From contig CAVZLD010000001.1 in the NCBI GenBank assembly GCA_963776055.1, positions 124,001 through 188,000 on the forward strand: 64,000 nt of DNA, written 5' to 3'. The DNA comes from CAVZLD01 sp963776055. GTDB taxonomy: Bacteria > Planctomycetota > Planctomycetia > Pirellulales > Pirellulaceae. The notes beneath the pieces are model-generated. The model saw only the letters and a list, made by a program, of their open reading frames with translations, was not told the DNA's origin and did not search any database. Each line of letters starts with the position of its first letter. Within the stretch, counting starts at the first letter, position 1. Below are positions 40,316-50,847 of the stretch, piece by piece. Both the position numbers and the translations under genes were made by a program.

Positions 40316-41742
40316 ATGGCAGAGGAGCACGCGAGCTGCGCCCAGGCAATCTGCAGGCGCTTGCGCGAAAGCGGCTGGCAGTCGAAGACCGTCAAGCAAG
40401 AGATCTACGACAATTTCCTCCGGCAGTTGGCCGGCCAGAAGGATCTCTTTCCCGGGATCATCGGCTACGAAGATACGGTGATCCCGGAAATCAACCTCGG
40501 GCTGATCGCCGGACACGACATGCTGTTCCTCGGCGAAAAAGGGCAGGCAAAGAGCCGGTTGATGCGAAACCTGGTCCGATTCCTGGATCCGAGATCCCGT
40601 ATCTCGATCTGCCCGAGGCACCCGTTTCACGAAGATCCGCTGCGTCCGATCAGCCAGGTCGCCCGGCGATTTCGTTGCCGCGCGGCGAGATCACGAGATC
40701 CCGATCGCCTGGTGGCCGCGCGAGGATCGGTATGCCGAGCGGCTTGCTCCCGGCACCAAGTTCGCGGATATCATCGGCGAAATCGATCCGGCCAAACTGG
40801 CCGGCGGGGCTCGCATGTCGACCGAAGAGGCGCTGCATTTCGGTCTGATTCCGCGAATGCATCGCGGGATCTTTGCGATCAACGAGCTGCCGGAACTGGA
40901 TGAACTGGTGCAGGTCGGGCTGTTCAATATCCTCGAAGAACGGGATGTGCAGATCCGCGGCTATCCGGTCCGCTTCGAGATCGACGTGCTGATGCTGTTC
41001 TCGGCCAACCCGTCGACCTACAACCGCAGCGGCAAGGTGATTCCGCAGCTGAAGGACCGCATCGGCTCGGTGATTCACACGCATTATCCGCGGCAGCGGG
41101 ATCTGGGCATCGCGATCATGGAGCAGGAGGCGGATATCGACCTGGGCGGTCCGTACCCGGTCGTCGTTCCGTACTTCATGAAGGAGATTGTCGAACAGAT
41201 CACGGTCCAGGCCCGGAAATCGAAGTACATCGATCAGCAATCGGGCGTCAGTGCCCGCTTCTCGATCGCCAACTACCGCACGATGGTCGCCAGCGCCCGG
41301 CAGCGTGCCGTCGTGCTGGGCGAATCGCCGGCCGTGCCGCGGATCAGCGACCTGGGGCACATCTATTCCTCGTCCCTGGGAAAACTGGAACTGGACCTGA
41401 TGGGCAGCAGCCAGATGACCGAACGACAGGTGCTGGACGCGGTCCTGGCCGAGGCGATTCGGACCGTGTTCGAAGAGTACGTCGATCGGCACGGACTGGA
41501 GGAGATCGCCGAGCATCTTCGCCAAAGGCGTGCGGATCGAAGTGGGCGACCTGCTGCCGTCGGCCGCCTACGCGGAATTGCTGCAGCACGTGCCGCCCGT
41601 CTGGGAGAAGGCTTTCGAAGTGAATGCGGCGGAGGATCCGGCCGTCCGCGCTTCGTGTGTCGAGTTCGTCCTGGCCGGACTCTACGCCACCGACAAGATC
41701 TCCCGGGCACAACACCATGGACGGATCACCTATGAGATCTGA
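40316..41742 (+). CDS. MoxR/magnesium-chelatase-like AAA+ ATPase, several frame breaks
   Basis: About 475 residues. FPGIIGYEDTVIPEINLGLIAGHD precedes Walker A (LGEKGQAKSRLM); the body includes APGTKFADIIGEIDPAKLAGGARM, HFGLIPRMHRGIFAINELPEL (Walker B region), LFNILEERDVQIRGYPVRF and FSANPSTYNRSGKVIPQLKDRIGSVIHTHYP (sensor 1 and Arg finger area). This is the BchI-like branch of MoxR ATPases that pairs with a VWA protein, thought to work as a chaperone or assembly machine. Breaks near 40590, 40627, 40672 and 41517 are single-base; corrected, the end reads FAKGVRIEVGDLLPSAAYAELL. The VWA gene follows after 26 bases. Confidence 0.87.
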
Positions 41743-41768
41743 CCGAGCAGCGTTTCCCGGTCGGTGGC

Positions 41769-43445
41769 GTGATTCACACCTACCAGAAGTACGATCCCAA
41801 GCGTTTCCCAGTCCGACGCAGCCACCGCCCGGATATGGTCTCCGGAGCGTTCGAACACTGGCTGATGTACGGCAGCCGACGGCGACTGACGGAGGAAGAG
41901 CTGGCCCGGGCCATCCGTCTGGATCCCGGTCAGATTGCCGGTTTGGGGCCCAGCCTCGATGCGCTGATCGCTCTGCTGCAGGAACGAAAGCGAAAGATCC
42001 TGGCGACCTACGAGACCGATCAGGTCTTGCAGCAAGCCGATCGGATCTACCAACAGGCACGCGATGCGTCCCGTCCTCCGGCAGAATTGCGGACGCCGCT
42101 TCGCAGAGGCCGTGCAGCAAGGGCAGTTGTACCTGCTGGAACGACTGTGGTACGCGGCTGCCGACGATCATGCTCCGTTCGCTCGGCAGTTGCTCCAGTT
42201 GATGGAACGACTGGGCGAGAAATATGAGGTGGAGGAACTGGCCGCCAGATACGCTTTTCACGGCACTCAGCCGCTGACCGTGCCCCAGGCGATCGAGATC
42301 AAGGAGGAACTGGAGCAGATCGACCGGCTGCTCAAGCAGTTGGAGGAGGCCCGAGAGACTGCGCAGATCGGATTGATCGACCTGGAGGCCCTGGCGGAAT
42401 TCACCGAACCAGGTGACATCGAGAGCCTGCAGGCTCTGCAACAAGCGGTGCAGGACTATCTGCGCCAACAGGCGGAACGACAGGGCTTGGAACGCGATGG
42501 CGACACCTATCAACTCACCCCCGGTGCCTACAAGCTGTTTCAGGGTCGACTGTTGGAGCGGATCTTCAGCCAGCTGCAGGCCGCCCGCACGGGTCGCCAT
42601 ACGGGTGCCATTCAGGGCGAAGGTGCGGTCGAGCTGCCACAAACGAAGCCGTACGAATTTGGCGATTCGCTGGCGAACATGGATATGCCCCAGACATTCG
42701 TCAACGCCATGTTGCGGGCGGGCACGACCTTGCCGCTGCGACTGAAGACGGAGGACATCGAAGTCCATCGGACACGGAACACCCCCAAGTGCGCGACCGT
42801 CGTGATCATGGATATGAGCGGATCGATGCGCTACGACGGCCAATACATCAATGTGAAGCGGATGGCCCTGGCCCTGGATGGCCTGATTCGGCGGGAATAC
42901 CCCGGCGATGATCTGAAGTTCATCGAAATGTACACCTTTGCCAAGCTGCGGCCGGCCGCGGAGATCGTCGATCTGATGCCGAAACCGGTGACCATCTTCG
43001 ATCCGATCGTCCAGCTGCGGGCCGACATGAGTCGTCCGGAAATCACGGAATCGCTCGTTCATCCCCATTTCACGAACATTCAGCACGGGCTGCAGTTGGC
43101 CCGTCGACTGCTGGCCACGCAGGACACTCCCAATCGCCAGATCATTCTGATCACGGACGGCCTGCCCACGGCCCATTTCGAAGACCAATGGCTGTACATG
43201 CTCTATCCACCGAATCCGCGCACCGAATCGATGACGTTGCGGGAAGGCTGCGCAGTGCCAGCGCGAGGGGATCACGATCAATCTCTTTCTGATCCCGAGT
43301 TGGTCGCAATCGGAAGAGGACATTCGGTTTGCCTATCGACTGGCGGAAAGCACGCGCGGCCGAGTCTTCTTCACAGCCGGGACGGGATCTCGATCGGTAT
43401 GTCGTTTGGGATTATGTGCAACGCAAACGCGAAGTGATTCACTGA
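41769..43445 (+). CDS. VWA-domain protein, partner of the MoxR-like ATPase, three frame breaks
   Basis: About 557 residues. The N-terminal helical part (IHTYQKYDPKRFPVRRSH, FEHWLMYGSRRRLTEEEL) is followed by a coiled region (about 170-260) and a C-terminal von Willebrand A domain with the metal site DMSGSMRYDG, the Thr region and LITDGLPTAHF. Single extra bases at 42093, about 43270 and 43382 break the frame; corrected, the end reads RGRVFFTAGRDLDRYVVWDYVQRKREVIH. It starts with a GTG 26 bases after the ATPase gene. Together the pair resembles BchI/BchD-like MoxR-VWA systems; the client is unknown. Confidence 0.85.
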
Positions 43446-43651
43446 TTGGCTGCGTCGGGTTGTAAGGATTGCCGCTGCTTGCGCCGGTTGGTGTCATCGT
43501 TTTGCGACTCGGCGGCAGGCCGTGCACGCCTCTTCCAGCGCAGTCGACGGAGTTCCAGATGTGCTGTGCAGGTGAGATCTCGGCCGATGCGAAAGTCGTT
43601 TCTCCCAAGTTGTGACGCGAAAGAAACAACACCGAAAAGTGGTCGCAGATG

Positions 43652-43679
43652 TTGCCTCTGATTTTTTTTGCGTTACGAT
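43652..43679 (+). promoter_or_regulatory. Putative promoter upstream of a hypothetical gene
   Basis: TTGCCT, 16 bases including a run of eight T residues, TACGAT, 64 bases before the ATG at 43744. Confidence 0.42.
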
Positions 43680-43743
43680 TGAGTCGAGAAGCGCACACCC
43701 GGTTGCGATGCCGACGAAGGACTCCCGGAACTGTCGCCAACAC

Positions 43744-44311
43744 ATGAGATGGTCTACCATCGAGGAACGGTTCGCCCGTTTTGTCAAGAAGCCGACGGCG
43801 GACAACTATCGTTGTGTTCGCCAGCTGGTGCTGGCCGCGCCCGAGTATGACCCCTATCTTGCCGAACTCGAGTGCGCTGCGCCGCGATTCCACGCGGGCG
43901 ATTTTCAAGCGGTTCTGCAGACCTGCGATACGCTGGACTCCAGCTGTTGTCTGAGTCCCCGCTACCATTTCTATGCTGGTGTTTCCGCTGGGGAACTTGG
44001 CGATCCGGCTCGCAGTCGCCGCGAAAAACGGGCCACCCACGCGTGCTTGCGGGGATTGCGAGAAACCGGCGACGGTTCGGCTCATCACCCGTTCCTCGTG
44101 ACTTATCTCGAGCGACGAATACGATCTGCTACGCAGTCTTCAGGCGGCGGAAGTCCGTGGCCAGGAACTCGTGGAGACATCCGCCGGACAGTGCGACGTG
44201 GTCCATTGCCGAGACGGATCCGAGTTCTGGTTCGACGTTACCGAATTGCTGGCAGCCACTCCGTCGCCCGCCACCAGGAAGCTCGCCCGCGTTCGCCCGT
44301 CGGCAGTCTGA
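43744..44311 (+). CDS. Hypothetical protein with TPR-like helical start, one frame break
   Basis: About 188 residues. FARFVKKPTADNYRCVRQLVLAAPEYDPYLAEL and FQAVLQTCDTLDSSCCLSPRYHFYAGVSAGELGD look helical and TPR-like. An extra G at 44110 splits the frame; removing it gives TYLSDEYDLLRSLQAAEVRGQELVE and then DVVHCRDGSEFWFDVTELL, a tidy C-terminus ending ARVRPSAV. The restored tail reads like a real domain, so the correction is likely right. I do not recognise the family. The start at MRWSTIEERF is chosen because the upstream frame lacks structure. Confidence 0.5.
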
Positions 44312-44370
44312 ACGCTCTGCCCGCGCAGATGAACTGCGGTCGACCGCGCGGAGTTCCCGCTCTCGACGCG

Positions 44371-44640
44371 TCATCGGGCCCTTCCGGCAGATTCATCCGA
44401 CCGAGTCGCGGGGACACAGCCGTCATCCTGAATGAAGTTCCAGCTCAGCGCCATTACCAGCAGCACGAGTGTGATGATCGAAAGGAGAAAACACGCCCCG
44501 GAGATCCAGGCGAGAATGGCAGCTCCCCATGCGTCTTGCAGGCCGTAAGCTAGAGCAGAGCCGGCCGCAAAAACCGCGAAACCGGACAGTAGCACGCAGA
44601 GGCTGATGAGTAGAAAAGCGACCTGGCTTCGAGCAACCAC
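44371..44640 (-). CDS. Small membrane protein
   Basis: 89 residues with two to three hydrophobic helices (VAFLLISLCVLLSGFAVFAAGSALAYGL and ILAWISGACFLLSIITLVLLVMAL) and a polar tail. GTG start. No family is recognised. Membrane-protein composition in a GC-rich frame is the main support. Confidence 0.45.
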   Translation of the reverse strand: MVARSQVAFLLISLCVLLSGFAVFAAGSALAYGLQDAWGAAILAWISGACFLLSIITLVLLVMALSWNFIQDDGCVPATRSDESAGRAR

Positions 44641-44893
44641 AAGGATCAGCCTGTCATGCGAGTTTTCCGGATCGTTAACTTTTGATCGAGCCAGCGAATG
44701 ACGCGAGCAGACCAGAGGGAAGCTCGGAGAGGTCGACGGCCTCGCCCCCCGAGCTGCCGATTGTGCGGGTTGTCCGGAGAGCTGTCAACGCGGACCGGAA
44801 AGCAGCAGGGATGGCAAGTTTGGTTGACGGCATTCCAAATCGCGAATCAAAATGAAACTGGGGCATGTAACTCCATCGGGGATATGAGACGGT

Positions 44894-47354
44894 ATGACGG
44901 ATCTTTTCCATCCGCCGCGTTTATCGAATTGCCGGCCATTCTGGCGTCCGGGTAACAGCGTGCCTTCCTGGACGGTGCTGGTGGTCTGTCTGGTGGTGGC
45001 GCTTTCGGGGCTCGGCTGTGCGCGGGCCAACGCGACGGAGCTGATGGCAAAGAACGGAATGATCCTGCAAGGGCAACTTGGGTCCTCTCCAGCGTGGCCG
45101 AGAACCCGATGGCACCCGATGTCCCGGCCGGCGGTGTGGACGTCAAGCAGATCGTGCTGCTTGGATGACGGGTTACGGCGGACCTACTTGTCGTGGCTTC
45201 AGATTCAGGACGATTCGCTGCGAGAGAGTGATGGGACCGGCGACGAGAAGATTCGAATTCGACAGAACGTCGCGACCGGTTCGCGACGCGTGGGGTCGGT
45301 CACATCGATTCTGCATGTCGGTGACTTTGATCCCTGGGGCCGACGGACATTCTCGCTGCTGACGCCTCGAGGCCGAGTCGACTTGGTGCAGGGGATCACG
45401 GAAATCACGCCGGTTTACACTCGGCTGGAGGGCTTGGCGGGCTCGCCGTCGATCCAATGGGATTCGCGGATTGCGACCAGCTCCTTGCCGCGCGAGACTT
45501 TGAGTCGGCTGCTGCGGAATCAGTCGTCGGCCGATGATCCGGATGCCCGATTGAAGATTGTGCGACTGCTGTTTTCTGCCGAGCGTTACCAGGATGCCCG
45601 GATTGAGCTGGAACAGGCGATGCGGGAGTTTCCCGAGTTGGCCGAACTGCAGGACCTGCTGACCCAGTTGCGCCAGTACGTGGCGCAACGGCTGATCGAT
45701 GAGATCCGGTTGCGGAAAGCGGCGGGGCAGCACTCCCAAGTCCAGGCTTTTCTGGCTGCCTTTCCGGAGGAAGGTGTTGCCACCGAAACGCTGTTGCAGG
45801 TCCGGGAGTTGCAGCGGGAATACGAACAGAACCGGCGGCAGGATCGAGACGGCTGCGTGAAGACGGCTCGTCGGCTGGCGGAACTGCTTGCCGATCCGCG
45901 GCCTCGAGCGGAAGCAGAGGCGGTGTGCCAGGAAATCGATCATCAATTGAACGTCAATAATCTGGCACGATTGGCCGATATCCAACGTCTTGCGGATGAC
46001 CCGAATCTCCCCGATGAGAACAAGTTGGCCTTGGTCATTAGCGGTTGGGTCCTGGGCGCGAGGGTCGGCGACGCAGAACCTTGCCGAGGCGCTGAGCCTC
46101 GTTCGCGTGCGGGGACTCGTGACCGAGTACTTGCGCGGCGAATCGTCCGGATGGGTTGCCGGAACTCCTTGCCCGGCTGGGCCAGGAAGAAGGCGGGACA
46201 CCGGAGCGAATTGCCCAGATCCTGGAGCAGATGAACCCACCCTGGGAAACAGCCGAGCAGCCCGATCGACCGCCACGGAACTTCCGGCTTGGCCGCCCGC
46301 GGTCTGACAACCGACGAATCGTTTGAGTATGAGATTCAGCTCCCGGATGACTACGACCCGTACCGCCGCTACCCGACGATCGTCAGTCTCCATGGGGCGG
46401 GTCGAACGCCCTCCGAGCAAATCGATTGGTGGGCCGGTGTCTACGACTCCGAACGACGTGTGCGTCGCGGGCAGGCGTCTCGACACGGATACGTGGTGAT
46501 CGCACCTGCCTGGCTACCGGCCGGGCAATCCTCCTACGGGTACTCAGGACGCGAGCATGCGGCTGTCTTGTCCAGCCTGCGCGACGCCTGCCGACGTTTT
46601 TCGCTGGATACGGATCGAGTCTTTCTCACCGGGCACGGCATCGGCGGCGATGCGGCCTGGGATCTTGGGTTGGCGCATCCTGATTTGTGGGCGGGAGTGA
46701 TTCCGATCGTGGCCGTGGCCGACTACGGTCCGCAACTATCCCAAGTACATCTCGCAGTACTGGGAGAATGCCCGATACGTGCCGCTCTACTTCGTGGCGG
46801 GAGAATTGGACGGCGATACGATGACGCGGAATGGTCGCGATTTCGACCGATATCTGAAGCGACCACATTACGACGTGATGATCGTGGAGTACATCGGCCG
46901 GGGGCGGGAGCATTTCTACGACGAGATCCACCGGTTGTTTCGAGTGGATGGGGTTGCACCGCCGAGAGTTCCTGAAGCAGCAATTCACCTGCGTATCGAT
47001 GCGGCCCTTCGACAATTTCTTCTGGTGTTTGGAGGTCCGGGACCTTCCCTCCCGCTCGATGGTCTTGCCGCTGCAATGGCCCGCGCCTTCCGGGACGCGA
47101 CCGACCGCCATCGAGTACCAGAAATATGCCACCAATCGAGTGGGAATTCAGACCGGTGCGGCGGAGGCCTTCCTGTGGCTCACTCCCGAATGGGTGGACT
47201 TCAACCGCCCACTCGAAATCAGCGTGAACGGGCGATACCCGAAACTTCCAGCTCCAGCCGGAAGTTGGCTGATTTGGTGGAGGATGCCCGCACCCGAGCG
47301 GACCGGCTGCACCCTTTCTGGCTGCGGATGGAGTTGGAAACAGGGAATCGATAG
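44894..47354 (+). CDS. Large secreted protein with C-terminal alpha/beta-hydrolase (esterase-like) domain, many frame breaks
   Basis: About 815 residues when corrected. A signal with possible lipobox (CLVVALSGLGC) leads into a helical, partly coiled N-terminal half (about 200-420). The C-terminal hydrolase domain reads FEYEIQLPDDYDPYRRYPTIVSLHGAGRTPSEQIDWWAG, a nucleophile elbow LTGHGIGGDAAWDLGLAHPDLWAG, the acidic region FVAGELDGDTM and EHFYDEIHRLFEWM with a candidate His. The elbow has Gly where Ser is usual. Breaks near 45078, 45163, 46061, 46149, 46291, 46727, 46941, 47239 and 47264 are single-base; each correction restores sensible sequence. Probably a surface or periplasmic esterase relative; activity doubtful without the Ser. 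Confidence 0.6.
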
Positions 47355-47703
47355 AGATCTCTCGTTCGACTCATTCCGCCCAGCGGCCGTGCGAATCCCG
47401 CTCCTTCCGGAAGCGAGAGGCGTGCGTCGAGAAGGATGCCCAGCGATGTTCCAAGCTCCTGTAAGCGGTGAATCCATCTCCGCATTAAAGTGGAGAAAGG
47501 ACTGCAGGTTGACCGCGAGACGACCGGCAGGGGAGTGTCGTTGCAGGACTAACATCAGATGGCGCGTGCGTGTTGGTACTCATGAAACCTAGTTCCTCAA
47601 AGACTTTTGCTGTCCCAAGCAGTCCGCATCGCCGAGTCCCTCGGTCGACATCCGCAAAGCTTTGTCGTGCGTAACCTTTCTCTGTACCGCTTGGTGACTT
47701 CTC

Positions 47704-47733
47704 CTGCTCGGAAGAAACATCACCGCGAACGTT
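47704..47733. repeat. Dispersed intergenic repeat, copy B
   Basis: Differs from the copy at 14618-14647 at four of 30 positions, all G/A exchanges. Both copies are outside genes. Confidence 0.5.
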
Positions 47734-48239
47734 ACATTTCCGTGTGGCGCACGATCGGACCGACATGATTCGTACGTTGCGCCCGAGATTTCGTTCGAGA
47801 CCTGCGGCCGGAATTCGGCAGGGGATATGGTCGACCAATTGCCTCGAGTTCGGAAACTCGCTGGCGATCGTATCCGCTGTTGCTCCGGGCCCGTCCAACC
47901 GGGCGCGAAGGGATCGATCGATCGCCCTTTCGGACTGAATGATCCGATCCGCCGTCGTAACTGTTCTCTGTATGGACCGCGTTCTGGCGCAGAGACAACG
48001 GGTTCGAGAAAAAGGCTCGCGAGCTGCAATGAGAGCCCATCGACGCACGTCGGCGGCCTGCGATGCTGACATCGCTAGCTGCGAATGCGGCTGGCGTTGT
48101 GAGCATCGGGGGCTTCCCGTATACTTCGGCCGCCGATTTACAGCGGTCCGTGGCCCATTGGCGGTTTTGACGTTCGCCCTGGCTGGAGACCGTGAACAGG
48201 TTGCCAGATCAAAACGTATAGGCAAAAAGCAACATAATT

Positions 48240-48261
48240 ACCGGGGAGATGGTTTCCCGGT
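48240..48261. other. Small hairpin in the gene-free stretch
   Basis: ACCGGG and CCCGGT separated by ten bases; extended by one near pair. Surrounded by AT-richer sequence than average. Possibly a transcript end or part of an unrecognised RNA. Confidence 0.3.
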
Positions 48262-48680
48262 GGCAACAAAGGAGACGACATTCTGTTGACGATTTGACAC
48301 GTCGAGCCCACGGAGAAGGGGAGCTCGCCCACAACGTCGGCGTGATTCGGTATAGGCGCTACAGTTGCGGAGAAGTGTGAGAACGGTACAAGGAGGTCCG
48401 GGAGAAGTTTTCTCCAAGTCGGTTGGCCCGTTGGTCGATACCGAAACCTGCTTGCACTCTCGTCCTCGCGAATGTCACTTCTCACGCAGGGAAAGCTGTT
48501 CCTGACACGGATCGCGAACGAACTTGCCGAGGGATGGGATGCGGTCGACCGCGGCCGATCGAATCTGCTCGGGGAGACAAGACGCATTTCGCAGCCCGCC
48601 ATCACGCCGCCGTGGCGATACGGGCCAAGCGAGGTGGTGAAGTGGGTCCGGCGGGGAGCTGAGGCCATGGTCGCAACGTA

Positions 48681-48709
48681 TTGACGACCGGCCGGCAACC
48701 CCGTAAACG
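48681..48709 (+). promoter_or_regulatory. Putative promoter of flgM
   Basis: TTGACG, 17 bases, TAAACG, about 58 bases before the flgM ATG. The -35 is good and the -10 weak. Confidence 0.35.
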
Positions 48710-48766
48710 CTCGACCGGGAGACGCCAACGAGCATGTCAAAATGCCTATTTGGGGAGAGACTCGCG

Positions 48767-49045
48767 ATGGAAATCTACGGTCCAGGTTATCTTGATGGTC
48801 CGCAGTCAATCAAAGCGCCGCATCGAGCAAAGGCGATCGAGCCCAAGCTTCCGACGGACGGACTGCAGGGGGCCGATAGTGTGGAGTTCTCGCCCGAGGC
48901 CGAGGTGGTCGGGCAGGTGCAGGATGCGGCCGAGTTGCGGACCGACCGAATTTCGCAGATTCGCGCCGAGATCGCGGCCGGAACGTACGAGACGGACGCG
49001 AAGTTAGACGTCGCGGTCGGTCGTCTGCTCGATGAAATCGGCTAG
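48767..49045 (+). CDS. flgM: FlgM-like anti-sigma-28 factor
   Basis: 92 residues. An unstructured N-terminus (MEIYGPGYLDGPQSIKAPH) is followed by a C-terminal amphipathic part (RTDRISQIRAEIAAGTYETDAKLDVAVGRLLDEIG) that matches the FlgM pattern xxRVxxIRxxIxxGxYxxDxxxIAxxLL. FlgM binds and holds the flagellar sigma factor FliA until the hook is complete. GGAGAG lies eight bases before the ATG. No other flagellar gene is nearby, which is common for flgM in this phylum. The N-terminus could start 11 codons earlier. Confidence 0.75.
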   Translation: MEIYGPGYLDGPQSIKAPHRAKAIEPKLPTDGLQGADSVEFSPEAEVVGQVQDAAELRTDRISQIRAEIAAGTYETDAKLDVAVGRLLDEIG

Positions 49046-49214
49046 AACCGGCCACGTTAGGGAGGTCCTGTCGGGACGCGGCGCCGTCGGTAGATCGCGC
49101 TGACTTCGCAAAACGTTCCCCCCTCTCCGATCGGGGCTTGGGGGTAGGTTGCCGATGCAACAAAGGGGGTGGTCTTTGTTGCGCTGTGCGCGGCTGCTGA
49201 TCCGAGCGGGTCCT

Positions 49215-49242
49215 TTGATGCGGGACCCGCCCCGATTAGAAT
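49215..49242 (+). promoter_or_regulatory. Putative promoter of the fur-like gene
   Basis: TTGATG, 16 bases, TAGAAT. The preferred ATG is 154 bases downstream, so either the leader is long or an upstream start (TTG at 49274) is used. Confidence 0.4.
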
Positions 49243-49396
49243 CGAGGGGTAGTTCTTTGGGTGGGATGCTCCTTTGTCGAGGAGTCGATCGCTGATGCGG
49301 TTGGTAATTCGGCGAGACGACGCATCTTCTGCCCGCTGTTCGGCCCTCCGCGGAGCTTGCTTCGCGGCGGAAAAACAAGACCAGAAACTGCCCATC

Positions 49397-49894
49397 ATGG
49401 CCGATTATTCCCTGGGAACGGTGGAGGTGTCCCTCTCCCCGATGGAGCGGTTCGAGGAGTATTTGCAGAGCCGCGGCAAACGGGTCACTCAGCAGCGTCG
49501 GGCACTGGTGGACCACGTCTTTCGCCGCCACGAGCATTTCGATGCCGACGATTTGATCGACGAGTTGGGACGTCTGCCCGCAGCGCGGCGTGTGAGTCGT
49601 CCGACCGTCTATCGCACGCTGCGGGAACTCGTCGATGCCGGGTTGCTGCGACAGATGAGCCTCGGCGGGCGTGCCGTCTACGAGCACGACTACGGCTATC
49701 CGCAGCACGATCATCTCCACTGTCAGAAATGCAATCGATTGATCGAGTTTCGCAGTGAGGAACTCGAACGGCTGCGGGATGCCGTTGCTCGAGAACACGG
49801 CTTCCGCGTGACGGGCCATCGACTGATTATCTCCGGCCTTTGTCAAGCGTGTGCCCGAGTTCGGCGGCGAAAGCGACCCCTGGATCTGGTTTGA
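49397..49894 (+). CDS. fur: Fur-family metal-responsive regulator
   Basis: 165 residues. The N-terminal winged helix has the usual KRVTQQRRALVDHVFRRHEHFDADDLIDEL and RVSRPTVYRTLRELVDAGLL. The C-terminal dimerisation domain carries the metal site DYGYPQHDHLHCQKCNRLIEF (His and CxxC) and a second CQAC pair for structural zinc. Could be Fur, Zur or PerR; the exact metal cannot be told, so the symbol is provisional. The next gene follows 41 bases later and may be co-transcribed. The ATG is chosen because the family usually begins shortly before the first helix, although no strong ribosome site is seen. Confidence 0.88.
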   Translation: MADYSLGTVEVSLSPMERFEEYLQSRGKRVTQQRRALVDHVFRRHEHFDADDLIDELGRLPAARRVSRPTVYRTLRELVDAGLLRQMSLGGRAVYEHDYGYPQHDHLHCQKCNRLIEFRSEELERLRDAVAREHGFRVTGHRLIISGLCQACARVRRRKRPLDLV

Positions 49895-49935
49895 GACCTC
49901 CGCGAATCGCGTGCGGACGATCGGAGCGCCCCGCA

Positions 49936-50268
49936 ATGACGAACCTAATTGCGATCTTCCTGGTCATCGGTGCGATCGGCATGTTGATCGGTTACCAGTT
50001 GGGGTTTTCGGCCGGGAAGAAGGAGGGGTACGAACAGGGGCGGCAAGACGGCAAACAGGCCGGTTCGGTCCGTGCGTTCGCGGTGGGATATGACCGGGGA
50101 CGGCACGATCGAGAGGTTCAAACGGAGGACGGTGCGGGCGAAACGGATGCGAGTGGCCTTCGGTGGCGCCGATGGATCGGACTGATTGTCGTGGTTGCGT
50201 GCCTCCTGAGCCTTCTGTCAATCATGCGCGGCGGTGGCCTCGATTTCCGCTCTTTGTGGAAACCGTGA
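49936..50268 (+). CDS. Small two-helix membrane protein with Gly-rich repeats
   Basis: 110 residues. A first hydrophobic helix (IAIFLVIGAIGMLIG) runs into a Gly-spaced stretch YQLGFSAGKKEGYEQG, RQDGKQAG, VGYDRG with Gly every four residues, then a second helix (IGLIVVVACLLSLLSIM). The Gly-x3-Gly spacing suggests close helix packing or a repeat-type linker. No family is recognised. It lies just after the fur-like gene. Confidence 0.55.
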   Translation: MTNLIAIFLVIGAIGMLIGYQLGFSAGKKEGYEQGRQDGKQAGSVRAFAVGYDRGRHDREVQTEDGAGETDASGLRWRRWIGLIVVVACLLSLLSIMRGGGLDFRSLWKP

Positions 50269-50377
50269 CCCGACTTATTCACGCACCGGGAACCGTTGGG
50301 TGATAGGCTTTCTTTGCGGGGACGAATTCTCGCACCATTGACCGAGCTTGAATGACCACCTCTTTTGGGCGTACACC

Positions 50378-50589
50378 ATGACAAAACGGCTCCTCGATCT
50401 CTGCCGCGACGACGACGCTGCGACGACAGTCGAGTACGCGGTGTTACTGGCCCTGATTTTGATGGGCGTGATCAGCGCCATCGGAGTGGTTGGATCGCAA
50501 ACTGGTGGCCTTTGGGGCGGCATTGACAGCGACCTGAGTGCTACGCGGTTCGGCAACCCCGGTGGCGTGACAGTCCACTCACGCCCTGA
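50378..50589 (+). CDS. Flp-family type IVb pilin, C-terminus uncertain
   Basis: Small pilin of the Flp/Fap family: a short basic leader (MTKRLLDLCRDDDAA) and the hallmark TTVEYAVLLALILMGVISAIGVVG, with Glu-Tyr at the start of the hydrophobic helix. The open frame runs to 50926, but a perfect terminator with a T7 run lies inside it at 50609-50641, so the real stop should be earlier. Stops in the other frames at 50568 and 50587 would be used after one base gain or loss. The mature pilin would then be about 55-65 residues, as expected. Confidence 0.72.
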
Positions 50590-50608
50590 CAATCTTGCTA
50601 CTTTCACC

Positions 50609-50641
50609 AAAGATCCGGTGCCTGGCATCGGATCTTTTTTT
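50609..50641 (+). terminator. Rho-independent terminator of the Flp pilin gene
   Basis: AAAGATCCG, an 11-base loop, the exact complement CGGATCTTT, and a run of seven T residues overlapping the stem end. Confidence 0.85.
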
Positions 50642-50847
50642 GTACCGCGAAGCGAACCAATCCCCAGCCGCTGGGAAGCCGGGCACGGCCTCGTGGGTGC
50701 GAGGCTTTCGATGTTGGCACAAAGAATGACTGTGGCAGTGGTCGCCGCGAGTGTCACACCGAATGGTGACGGCCAGGGGCGTGCGGTCGATCTCCAACAC
50801 TCTCACTCGACGCGCGGCGGGCGCGGCGGCTGGGCCTGGCCATCGCC

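Larger units (their letters stand above)
47355..48766. other. 1.4-kb stretch without a recognisable gene
   Basis: Both strands carry open frames (up to 246 codons on the minus strand), but none shows family similarity, a good start or plausible composition. It contains the second copy of a dispersed 30-base repeat, small hairpins at 48240-48261 and 48401-48415, and a perfect ribosome-like AAGGAGGT at 48390-48397 not followed by a clear gene. Confidence 0.45.

Noticed and set aside
41344..43323. 659-codon open frame on the minus strand
   Set aside because: It is the antisense shadow of the MoxR and VWA genes, which show clear family motifs on the plus strand.
47485..48809. Minus-strand open frames of 246 and 223 codons before flgM
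   Set aside because: No family similarity, no ribosome site, and Arg/Ser/Pro-rich composition typical of chance frames.
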